64,000 bases of DNA from Stigmatella ashevillena (GTDB lineage Bacteria; Myxococcota; Myxococcia; Myxococcales; Myxococcaceae). Each line of letters begins with the position of its first letter. Position 1 is the first letter of the stretch. Location: the NCBI RefSeq assembly GCF_028368975.1, contig NZ_JAQNDM010000002.1, forward strand, positions 9,914,425 through 9,978,424, written 5' to 3'. Made by a program: the position numbers and the translations under genes. Under the pieces are notes generated by a model that saw nothing but the letters and a program-made list of their open reading frames with translations, did not search any database and was not told where the DNA came from. Shown here in pieces: positions 8,214 to 17,227 of this stretch.

Positions 8214-9341
8214 TCAATACCGTTCAGTCCGGCGCAGCGGGAGCAGCACCTGGAACGTTGCGCCCTCACCCGGGGTACTGTCCACGACAATGGTTCCTCC
8301 GTGCGCCGTGACAATCTCTTTGGCGATATAGAGGCCGAGACCCAGGCTGCCGGATTGCTGGGTGTGGGTTGCCCGCTCGAACCGCTCGAAAATCCGGGCT
8401 TGGTCCTCCAAGGCAATGCCAATGCCATGATCCTTCACGCAGAGCGCGGCCATGTCCTCCCGCTCTTCCACGCGCAGCAGCACGGCCTTTCCGCTGCCGT
8501 ACTTGAGCGCATTGGTCAGCAGGTTGTAGAGCACCTGTTCCAGCCTCAGACGATCTCCAAAGAGAACAATGGGTCCAGAGGGAAGTTCGAGCTGGAGCTC
8601 CACCCCGAGCGAGCGGGCCGTGGGCTCGAGCCGCTGATGCACCTCCCGGGCGACGTCCACCAGGTCCACCGTGCTCACCTCCAGCTTGAGCCTCCGGCTG
8701 GAGACGCGGGACACGTCCAGCAGTGTGTCGAGCAACTGCTGCAGGCGGGTGAGCTGGCGCAGAGAGGCGGAGAGCCCCTTGTCGAGCGAGGCCTTGGGGA
8801 CGGTCTCGGCCTTGGTCCGCGTGCCGAGCAAGAAGGTCCGCTCCAGGTGGAGGCGCAGCGCGGTGAGAGGGGTTTTCAGCTCATGGGCCGCGACGGACAG
8901 GAAGTCATCGCGCACCCGGATGGCGTCCTGGGCCCGGCGCTGAAGCCGCAAGAGCGCATCGATGTTGGCAAGCAGCTCTTCCTCCTCGAAGGGAGTGGTC
9001 CAATAGGCGTCCGCGCCGTAGGCCAGCCCGCGGATGCGGTCCTCACGCGTGATGGACGCAGCGGACAGGTGTGCGATCAGCAGACCCTGTGTCTCTTCGC
9101 GCCCTCGCAGGCGTCGGCAGACCTCGTAGCCATCGATGTCCGGCATCTCGACATCCAGCAGCACCAAGTCTGGCAACTGGTGGGCAAGCGCCAGCGCTTC
9201 CTGTCCCGAGCTGGCTTCCAACACCTGGTAGCCCGCAAGCTCCAGCATGCGGCTGACGAGGTAGCGCGTGGCGGCGTGGTCATTGACGTTGAGGACGGTG
9301 GCCCTCGGCTCGGCTTTGGCGGCATGGGTGCCCGGTGTCAT
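8214..9341 (-). CDS. Receiver-histidine kinase (response regulator domain fused N-terminally to HisKA-HATPase)
   Basis: 375 aa, no membrane segment. Residues ~14-130 form a receiver (phospho-Asp in LVLLDVEMPDIDGYE; one acidic-pocket position is Asn, in VNDH). Next come HisKA (SVAAHELKTPLTALRLHLER, the H of HELKTP being the phosphosite) and an HATPase with N box NLLTNALKYG, G1 VKDHGIGIA and G2 SLGLGLYIAKEI. The upstream in-frame start at 9416 would add 25 residues; ATG 9341 puts a normal short lead before the receiver. It is the first gene of the operon and overlaps the start region of the KaiC-like gene. The input is probably cytoplasmic or through the receiver. Confidence 0.9.
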   Translation of the reverse strand: MTPGTHAAKAEPRATVLNVNDHAATRYLVSRMLELAGYQVLEASSGQEALALAHQLPDLVLLDVEMPDIDGYEVCRRLRGREETQGLLIAHLSAASITREDRIRGLAYGADAYWTTPFEEEELLANIDALLRLQRRAQDAIRVRDDFLSVAAHELKTPLTALRLHLERTFLLGTRTKAETVPKASLDKGLSASLRQLTRLQQLLDTLLDVSRVSSRRLKLEVSTVDLVDVAREVHQRLEPTARSLGVELQLELPSGPIVLFGDRLRLEQVLYNLLTNALKYGSGKAVLLRVEEREDMAALCVKDHGIGIALEDQARIFERFERATHTQQSGSLGLGLYIAKEIVTAHGGTIVVDSTPGEGATFQVLLPLRRTERY

Positions 9342-9468
9342 CGCTTGGTGGTCCAGGCCCAGAAGTCTGGTGACCCCCCTGCCAAAGCGGAATCCCCGGG
9401 AGTTCATCCTTGGCACGAAGCGTGCCGTTGGATGCCCGGGATGTTGGATTTTTTCCAGAACCTGGGGT

Positions 9469-10287
9469 CTAGGCCGACGCCCGGGCCCGCAGTTTCTCGA
9501 AGAGTTCCGGGGGCATGGAGGCCGTTCCCAGGTGTCTTCCCGGCGCCACCTTCTCCCCGTGGAAGTCGCTGCCCGCGGTCACCACCAGGGCGAACTCCCG
9601 GGCGAGGGCCAGGTACTTCTCGCGCACGCTCGGGTTGTGATCCGCGTGGAGGACCTCCAGCCCCGCGAGCCCCGCCTTCGCCAGCGTGGCGATCTCCGCG
9701 CGGTTCATCTTCGAGGTCCCCGGGTGGGCCAGGGTGGCGGTGCCACCCGCGGTGCGGATGAGCTGGATGGCATCCGCACCGTCCAGCCGGTAGCGGTCCA
9801 CCCACGCGGGGCGCCCGTTTCCAAGGAACCGGTCGAACGCCTCCTTCGTGTCCACGCACCAGCCCTTCTCCACCAGGACCCGCGCCAGGTGGGGTCGGCC
9901 CAAGTGGGCGTCCTCCGCCAGCGCGTACACCTCTTCCATCCGCACCGGGAAGCCGAGCTTTCGCATCTTCTCCACCATCTGTTCCATCCGCTGCGCGCGC
10001 TCGGTGCGCAGCGCGTCCGCGAACCGGGAGATGCCGGGATCCTCGGGGCGCAGGAAGTGCCCCAGGATGTGGGCCTCCTTGCCCAGCACGAAGGCGGACA
10101 GCTCGATGCCCGCGACCAGCTCCACCCCATGGCGGGCGGCCGCGGCCTTTGCCGCCGCCAGCCCTGCTACCGTGTCGTGGTCCGTGACCGCGAGCACCGT
10201 CACGCCCGCGGAGGCGGCCATGGCGAGAAGCTCCTCCGGAGCGTGCTGGCCGTCGCTCGCGGTGGTGTGGGAGTGAAGATCGATCAC
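9469..10287 (-). CDS. PHP-domain phosphoesterase of the TrpH/YciV (RNase AM) family
   Basis: 272 aa, single PHP domain. Members hydrolyse 3',5'-nucleoside bisphosphates and trim RNA from the 5' end. Metal ligands are visible in order: DLHSHTTASDG (first His pair), VTDHDT, GIEL, HILGH, TLAHPG, and SDFHGE at the C-terminal end. The inserted helical segment between residues ~85 and 160 (RTERAQRMEQMVEKMRKLGF, AHLGRPHLARVLVEKG) is typical of this family and not of the PolX PHP domain. It is a single gene diverging from the small plus-strand gene at 10440. Confidence 0.87.
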   Translation of the reverse strand: MIDLHSHTTASDGQHAPEELLAMAASAGVTVLAVTDHDTVAGLAAAKAAAARHGVELVAGIELSAFVLGKEAHILGHFLRPEDPGISRFADALRTERAQRMEQMVEKMRKLGFPVRMEEVYALAEDAHLGRPHLARVLVEKGWCVDTKEAFDRFLGNGRPAWVDRYRLDGADAIQLIRTAGGTATLAHPGTSKMNRAEIATLAKAGLAGLEVLHADHNPSVREKYLALAREFALVVTAGSDFHGEKVAPGRHLGTASMPPELFEKLRARASA

Positions 10288-10439
10288 GGCGTGCTCCAGG
10301 GCATGGGAGGAGAGCCCCCCGCTGTCTTTCTACCTGAAGCCCGGGGCAGGGCCCATCTCGTGGGGAGCACTGGCCAGGAGTGAACGGCCGCAGCCCCTGA
10401 CTCCCTCCGAGGCGGGGAAACCGGGCTTAAAGTCGGTTC

Positions 10440-10700
10440 ATGGCGAAGAAGAACAGCTCCATCGAGAACCGGGTCTACCTTTTCGAGTCGCTCGCGAGCA
10501 GCTACGTGGCGGCGGCCTCGGCGCAGTTGGGCTCCGAGGACCCGGCCGCGCGCGAGCAGGTGCGGCGGGCGCTGGCGGAGCTGGCGTACGTCTCCTGTGC
10601 CGTCGCGGACACCGGGCACCTCTCCGCGGAGCAGGTGCGGGAGCGGGTCCTGGGCAGCCCCGAGCCACGGGCCACCCCCAAGGGCCGTGGCCGCCGCTGA
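10440..10700 (+). CDS. Small conserved-type protein, function unknown
   Basis: 86 aa, mostly helical (SIENRVYLFESLASSYVAAA, then AREQVRRALAELAYVSCAV) with a basic tail (KGRGRR). I see no signal peptide and no known motif. The gene has the strong GC3 of its neighbours, a sensible ATG, and is followed 33 bp later by the deoxyhypusine-synthase-family gene, so both may share a transcript. I do not recognise it. Confidence 0.55.
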   Translation: MAKKNSSIENRVYLFESLASSYVAAASAQLGSEDPAAREQVRRALAELAYVSCAVADTGHLSAEQVRERVLGSPEPRATPKGRGRR

Positions 10701-10733
10701 CACGCCCGGTCCGCGGTGGTAGATCGGCGCGCC

Positions 10734-11954
10734 ATGGCCAAGACCTCGAACCCGAAGAAGAGCTTGCGCAACGCCTACTCGGGCGCGCGCAAGGCGGACC
10801 CCCGCCCCATCACCGGCAAGGAGAAGCCGGCCGAGCTGCTCGCCCACGCCTTCAGCGCCTACGTGGGGCGCCAGGAGCGCACGGCGTTCGAGCTGATGTC
10901 GAAGTCCATGGAGCAGGACGCGTCCATCTTCCTGACGCTCTCGGGGGCCATGACGCCCGCGGGCCTGCACCAGAGCTGCCTCATCCCCCTGGTGGAGAAG
11001 GGCATCATCTCCGCGCTGACCACCACGGGCGCCAACCTCTACCACGACGCCCACCGCATCATCGGCCATGCGATCCGCGAGGTGAACCCGAACGCCGGAG
11101 ACCTCCAGTACCGGCTGGCGCGCATCATCCGCATCTACGACTTGGGCTTCTGGGAGGAGGCCCTGCTGGACACGGACCGGCTCTTCTCGGCCATCATCCG
11201 GGGCCCCGAGTTCCAGAAGAAGATGACGACGCCGGAGTTCCACTACCTGTTGGGCAAGGCGGTGTACGGCATCGAGAAGCAGCTGGGCGTGAAGCAGCCC
11301 TCGCTGCTGTCCACCTGCTACAAGCACGCGGTGCCCATCTGGGTGGGCGCGGTGCAGGATGGCTCCATCTTCCTGAACGTCGTGAAGCTCAAGCGGCTGC
11401 TCGGCGCGGAGTTCAAGTTCGAGCTCGACATCAACGACGACGTGTACTCGATGGCGGCGATGCAGCACTTCTGCCGCCACCAGGGCTCCAAGCGGCTGGC
11501 CATCTGGATCCTCGGAGGGGGTGTGCCCAAGAACTACACACTCCAGGGCGAGCCGCTGCTGGATCAGATCCTCAATGTGCCCACGTCGGGGTTCGACATC
11601 GACGTGCAATTCTGCGTGGACCCGGTGGACAACGGGGCGCTGTCGAGCTGCCCGGCTGGCGAGGGCCACACCTGGGGCAAGGTCTCCGTGGAGGCGGTGG
11701 AGACGGGTTCGATGTATGTGCACTGCGACGTGACGGCCGTCTTCCCCTGGCTCACGCACGCCCTGCTGTCCGAGCCGAAGAACAAGCGCAAGCCCATGCG
11801 GCTGATGGACAAGATGGCCGAGGCCATCACCTTCCTGGACACGGATGTGCAGAAGCGCCGCAAGCAGCTCATGAAGACGTTGGACTGGAGTGTCGAGGAA
11901 GCGGAGCCCTCGACTCCTGAAGATGCCGACAAGCACGACGCCTACGTCCGCTAG
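10734..11954 (+). CDS. Deoxyhypusine-synthase-family protein
   Basis: 406 aa. It resembles the deoxyhypusine synthase/homospermidine synthase-like family, which uses NAD and spermidine or putrescine to transfer an aminobutyl group. Family-like blocks are IFLTLSGAMTPAGLH, the nucleotide-site stretch ISALTTTGANLYHDAH, and a C-terminal GHTWGKVS where the Lys matches the active-site Lys of the SWGK motif in DHS. Bacteria lack eIF5A, so hypusination is not expected; known bacterial members act on polyamines. The speA gene 1.2 kb away supports a polyamine role, but by proximity only. Start at 10734; an upstream ATG at 10716 would add six residues. The long N-terminal Lys-rich start and ~406-aa length are larger than the ~370 aa of classic DHS. 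Confidence 0.72.
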   Translation: MAKTSNPKKSLRNAYSGARKADPRPITGKEKPAELLAHAFSAYVGRQERTAFELMSKSMEQDASIFLTLSGAMTPAGLHQSCLIPLVEKGIISALTTTGANLYHDAHRIIGHAIREVNPNAGDLQYRLARIIRIYDLGFWEEALLDTDRLFSAIIRGPEFQKKMTTPEFHYLLGKAVYGIEKQLGVKQPSLLSTCYKHAVPIWVGAVQDGSIFLNVVKLKRLLGAEFKFELDINDDVYSMAAMQHFCRHQGSKRLAIWILGGGVPKNYTLQGEPLLDQILNVPTSGFDIDVQFCVDPVDNGALSSCPAGEGHTWGKVSVEAVETGSMYVHCDVTAVFPWLTHALLSEPKNKRKPMRLMDKMAEAITFLDTDVQKRRKQLMKTLDWSVEEAEPSTPEDADKHDAYVR

Positions 11955-11979
11955 AGGAACCCCTTTTCAGGAGCCCCCC

Positions 11980-12417
11980 ATGAGCCAGCCTTCGCAGCCG
12001 ACCGGTGTGGTGATGACCGCCACCAGCGCCCCCGCATTCAAGACGGAACTCGAGCACGGGCCGTCCGGCTCGCGCATCGCTACCGAGGCCCCGAAGGACA
12101 ACGGGGGAACGGGGGGCTCCTTCTCTCCCACGGACCTGGTCGGGGCGGCGCTCGCCTCGTGCGCGCTCACCACCATGGCCTTGGTCGCCTCGCGCGAGGG
12201 CATTCCCTTTGGGGATGCCCGGGTGACGGTGGAAAAGCGGATGACGCCGCCCCCTCGCCGGATTGGCGAACTGGTGCTGACCCTTCACATGCCCACAGGC
12301 CTGTCTCCGGCGCACCGGATCCGTTTGGAGCAGGTGGCCCACGAGTGCCCCGTCGCCCGGAGCCTTCACCCGGACCTGAAGTTGCCCATCACGTTCCGCT
12401 ACCCGGGCGAGTCCTAG
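11980..12417 (+). CDS. OsmC/Ohr-family peroxiredoxin-like protein
   Basis: 145 aa. OsmC-fold proteins reduce organic hydroperoxides using two Cys. Both are present: ALASCALTTMALVA (peroxidatic) and VAHECPVARSL (resolving). The Arg/Glu partners of the site are plausible (LVASREGIPFGDA). ATG 11980 follows an AGGAG sequence; the frame is open upstream but overlaps the previous gene. It sits 25 bp after the DHS-family gene in the same direction and is followed by a hairpin terminator. Ohr versus OsmC assignment is not clear from the sequence alone. Confidence 0.87.
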   Translation: MSQPSQPTGVVMTATSAPAFKTELEHGPSGSRIATEAPKDNGGTGGSFSPTDLVGAALASCALTTMALVASREGIPFGDARVTVEKRMTPPPRRIGELVLTLHMPTGLSPAHRIRLEQVAHECPVARSLHPDLKLPITFRYPGES

Positions 12418-12427
12418 GTCTCTCGGC

Positions 12428-12449
12428 GAGGGCCTGCCTGCTGGCCCTC
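12428..12449 (+). terminator. Hairpin after osmC-like gene
   Basis: GAGGGCC (12428-12434) pairs with GGCCCTC (12443-12449) around an 8-nt loop, 11 bp after the OsmC stop. There is no clear T-run. Confidence 0.45.
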
Positions 12450-12529
12450 CTACCGGCTTTGCGGGTGTCCGTGCGCGGGCTCTGGGACGTGCCGACCCTC
12501 GGGACAAGGCACACCAGGAGGGGCCGTCC

Positions 12530-13051
12530 ATGAACGTGAAGTTGTTGGGCATTTACCTGAACGATCACCTCGCGGGTTCACGCTTCGGTTTGGACCTGGC
12601 CTCCCGGGCAGCCCGGCGGAATCGAGGCAATGCGGTGGGGGACTTCCTCTCCACACTGCAAACGGGGCTGGAGCAAGACCGGGCGGTGCTGGAGCGGGTG
12701 ATGCAAGGGCTGTCCATTCCCCGCGATCGCCTCAAGGAGGGGACGGCCTGGGCGGTGGCGTGGATGGAACGCCTGAAGCCGAACGGCGGTGGGCTGACGG
12801 GCTACTCGCCCTTGAGCCGGGTGATGGACCTGGAAGCGCTGTGCATCGGGACGCGGGGCCGCATCTGCATGTGGCGCGCCCTGGAGCGGCTGTCCCGGAC
12901 GGAGCCACGGCTGGCGGGCATGGACTTCGCGGCGTGCATCGAGCGGGCGGAAGAACAGCTCAAGATGTTGGAGCAGCTCCGGCTGCGGGCCGCCGACACG
13001 GCCTTCGCCAGCGAGCCCCTGCCATCTGGGGCGTCCATTCCTGCGCGGTGA
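12530..13051 (+). CDS. Helical protein of unknown function
   Basis: 173 aa, predicted nearly all-helical (LLGIYLNDHLAGSRFGLDLA; GDFLSTLQTGLEQDRAVLER; AACIERAEEQLKMLEQLRL), which suggests a four-helix bundle. I see no ferritin-type iron ligands in full, no signal peptide and no catalytic motif. Similar ~170-residue proteins beginning with LxGIYLNDHLAG seem familiar from other high-GC bacteria, but I cannot name a function. It is monocistronic, convergent with speA. Confidence 0.65.
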   Translation: MNVKLLGIYLNDHLAGSRFGLDLASRAARRNRGNAVGDFLSTLQTGLEQDRAVLERVMQGLSIPRDRLKEGTAWAVAWMERLKPNGGGLTGYSPLSRVMDLEALCIGTRGRICMWRALERLSRTEPRLAGMDFAACIERAEEQLKMLEQLRLRAADTAFASEPLPSGASIPAR

Positions 13052-13109
13052 TTCAGGCTCCGGCCCTTGCTGCCAGCGTGTGGAAGCAAGGGCCAGGGCA
13101 GGCCCTGCG

Positions 13110-15122
<2,013 letters not shown>

Positions 15123-15166
15123 CGGCGTCTCGGGGCCTCCAGGGGTGGGTGAGGGGGACGAGTCCC

Positions 15167-15179
15167 TTCAACCGTTGAA
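15167..15179. promoter_or_regulatory. Small palindromic operator-like site upstream of speA
   Basis: TTCAAC-C-GTTGAA, a perfect 6-bp inverted repeat with a single central base, lies 45 bp before the speA start and overlaps the expected start of its transcript. It may be a repressor site or part of a leader hairpin. Confidence 0.35.
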
Positions 15180-15187
15180 CGCGCGCA

Positions 15188-15214
15188 ACTATAGGGAAAG
15201 CGTCCCGGCTTCAA
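15188..15214 (-). promoter_or_regulatory. Candidate speA promoter
   Basis: The minus strand reads TTGAAG (15214-15209), 15 bp, TATAGT (15193-15188). The spacer is shorter than ideal, but the -10 is the best match in this 220-bp divergent region, leaving a leader of about 60 nt that contains the palindrome at 15167. Confidence 0.35.
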
Positions 15215-15276
15215 TAGCCGGCTGACAAGGGAGCAGCCAGACAAGCACGGGGGCCGGGAAGAAGTCCGGTGGGCCT

Positions 15277-15291
15277 GCCCGCCGCGCGGGC
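15277..15291. repeat. GC-rich hairpin in speA/clpX-like intergenic region
   Basis: GCCCGC-CGC-GCGGGC, a perfect 6-bp stem with a 3-nt loop, about 50 bp before the ClpX-like start. It could separate the two divergent promoters; there is no T-run. Confidence 0.3.
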
Positions 15292-15342
15292 TTACCCTTC
15301 TGGTGGACACTGGGAGGACGCGTGGACCGAAGGGGAGGGTGC

Positions 15343-16413
15343 ATGGAGTCGTCCGCACGCAGGGAAGAGCCGTTACTGACACCGAGGCAGATCTTCGAGC
15401 GGTTGAACCGGTACGTCATCGGCCAGGACGAGGCGAAGCGGACCGTGGCCATTGCCGCCCACAACCACCTCAAGCGCATTCAGGCAAGGAGGCTCCGGCG
15501 AGGCTCGCTCATCAAGAAGTCCAACATCCTGCTGATCGGCCCCACCGGGAGCGGCAAGACACACATCGCGCGCAACCTGGCGGACATTCTCTCCGTCCCG
15601 TTCACGACGGTGGATGCCACCGAGTACACGGAGGCGGGCTACTACGGCAAGGACGTGGAGGTGATGATCTCGGACCTGCTCTTCAAGGCCAACCACTCGG
15701 TGGAGGACACCCAGCGGGGCATCATCTTCGTCGACGAGGTGGACAAGATTGCCCGCCGCTCGCAAGGGGCCCGGAATGGCGCCGGCAGCCGGGACATTGG
15801 CGGCGAAGGGGTTCAGCAGGGGCTGCTCAAGATGCTGGAGGGGCGTGAAGTCTTCGTCCCCATGAACCTCACCCAGGCGTGGAACAAGAGCGACTTCGTG
15901 CAGATCGACACGCGCGACATCCTCTTCATCTGCGCGGGCACCTTTTCGGACCTGCACGAGTATGGCGAGGGAGGCTCCCGCCCCCTGGGCTTCGGGTCCG
16001 AGGAGGCATCCCGGCGGGTGAGCAAGCGCATCAGCGTCAAACAGCTGGTGGACTTCGGCATGCTCGCGGAGTTCCTGGGCCGCCTGCCCGTGATGGTTCA
16101 GCTCCAGGCGCTGGGGGAACCCGAGCTCTTGCGCGTGCTGACGGAGCCGCCGGACTCCATCATCCGCGAGTTCCGTGAGTTGCTGGCATACGACGAGATC
16201 GACCTGGACTTCACCGAGGAGGCCCTCCGCGAGGTGGTGCACTTCTCGGTGGAGAAGGGGCTGGGCGCCCGGGGCTTGCGCTCCATTTTGGAGCACGTGA
16301 TGGCCGATGTGATGTTCGAAGCGCCCGAGCGGGGCCGGGGGCCGTTCCGGGTGGATGGGGACTTCGTGCGGACCCGGCTCAGCGGGCTGAACGCCGCGCA
16401 GTTGGGAGCCTGA
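15343..16413 (+). CDS. ClpX-like AAA+ unfoldase paralogue lacking the zinc-binding domain
   Basis: 356 aa; a AAA+ motor related to the ClpX component of ClpXP. It has Walker A GPTGSGKT, Walker B GIIFVDEVDKIARRS and sensor-2 GLGARGLRSI, plus the ClpX-specific EGVQQGLLKMLEG. The N-terminal C4 zinc domain of housekeeping ClpX (~420 aa) is absent: the protein starts almost at LTPRQIFERLNRYVIGQ. The pore loop reads GYYG instead of GYVG, the RKH loop region is TQAWNKSD, and the ClpP-docking IGF tripeptide is LGF. These changes suggest a specialised paralogue with altered substrates or weak ClpP binding. ATG 15343 is preceded by GGGGAGG. It is a single gene with a convergent hairpin after it. Confidence 0.88.
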   Translation: MESSARREEPLLTPRQIFERLNRYVIGQDEAKRTVAIAAHNHLKRIQARRLRRGSLIKKSNILLIGPTGSGKTHIARNLADILSVPFTTVDATEYTEAGYYGKDVEVMISDLLFKANHSVEDTQRGIIFVDEVDKIARRSQGARNGAGSRDIGGEGVQQGLLKMLEGREVFVPMNLTQAWNKSDFVQIDTRDILFICAGTFSDLHEYGEGGSRPLGFGSEEASRRVSKRISVKQLVDFGMLAEFLGRLPVMVQLQALGEPELLRVLTEPPDSIIREFRELLAYDEIDLDFTEEALREVVHFSVEKGLGARGLRSILEHVMADVMFEAPERGRGPFRVDGDFVRTRLSGLNAAQLGA

Positions 16414-16431
16414 GCCGGGCGAGGGCTCAGG
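16409..16431. terminator. Bidirectional hairpin between ClpX-like and CvpA-family genes
   Basis: CCTGAGCC (16409-16416) pairs with GGCTCAGG (16424-16431), 8-bp stem, 7-nt loop. It includes the stop codons of both convergent genes. No T-run. Confidence 0.5.
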
Positions 16432-17179
16432 GGCGCCGGTCCGCGGCCCGGGAGGCGGCCCCGAGGCGGGCCGCGGTGTCCGGATCCTGGATGAGCTGGA
16501 GGATGAGGTTGTTGTTCAGCAGGGCGCGGTGGTCGCCCTGCTCGAGCGAGCGGCGCAGCGACTCGTCCTTGAGGGCCTTCTGGAAGCGGGGGTCCTGCCG
16601 CAGCGCCTTGTAGGCGGGATCATTCTGAAGCCGGGAGGCGCGCTGGGGGTCCGTGCTGAGCTGGGCCACCTGGACGAAGTCCTTGAGCGCCGCGAACTGG
16701 GTCATCTCGAAGAGGTTGTGCTCGCGCGCGAAGCCCAGGGCCTTGGAGTCCTTGGCCGACAGGCCCATCTTCCGGCCCGCCACCACCACGTGCTGCTCCA
16801 CGAAGGTCAGCCCGCTGAGCAGCACGTACGCGATGATGGCCACCTTGCCCCCGCCGATCAGGAAGCCGATGAACCGGTCCGGCCCGCGGTTCTCCGGATC
16901 CTGGCCCGACATCATGCGCTGGAGCAGGGCGCCGAGGGCGTAGCGCACCACCACGAGCACCAGGATGAAGATGAGCAGGCTGCCCACCAGCAGCCCGATG
17001 AGTTGGGGGGTGCTCAGCGCCTCCGCCAGCTTCGGCGCGAGCACGGGCCCCAGCCGCTTGGAGACGAAGTAGGCCGCGGCCAGCCCCACCAGGTGGGCCA
17101 CCTGCCGGGCCGCGCCGGTGATGGCGCCCACCACCGCGAAGAACAGCACCAGTCCCAGAATGATGAGATCGATGATCAC
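16427..17179 (-). CDS. CvpA family membrane protein
   Basis: 250 aa. The first 120 residues are four hydrophobic segments matching CvpA (MIIDLIILGLVLFFAVVGAI; GLAAAYFVSKRLGPVLAPKL; GLLVGSLLIFILVLVVVRYA; FIGFLIGGGKVAIIAYVLLS). The C-terminal ~110 residues are soluble and helical (QDPRFQKALKDESLRRSLEQ), an extension not found in E. coli CvpA and typical of myxobacterial homologues. It lies 48 bp after the J-protein stop, last in the hsp70-like operon. CvpA homologues affect envelope homeostasis and colicin V export; the precise role here is unknown. Confidence 0.82.
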   Translation of the reverse strand: MIIDLIILGLVLFFAVVGAITGAARQVAHLVGLAAAYFVSKRLGPVLAPKLAEALSTPQLIGLLVGSLLIFILVLVVVRYALGALLQRMMSGQDPENRGPDRFIGFLIGGGKVAIIAYVLLSGLTFVEQHVVVAGRKMGLSAKDSKALGFAREHNLFEMTQFAALKDFVQVAQLSTDPQRASRLQNDPAYKALRQDPRFQKALKDESLRRSLEQGDHRALLNNNLILQLIQDPDTAARLGAASRAADRRP

Positions 17180-17227
17180 CGTGAAGCCCCCCTGCCTGTC
17201 ACCGGGCGCCCGCTGCTTCCGGGCGCG

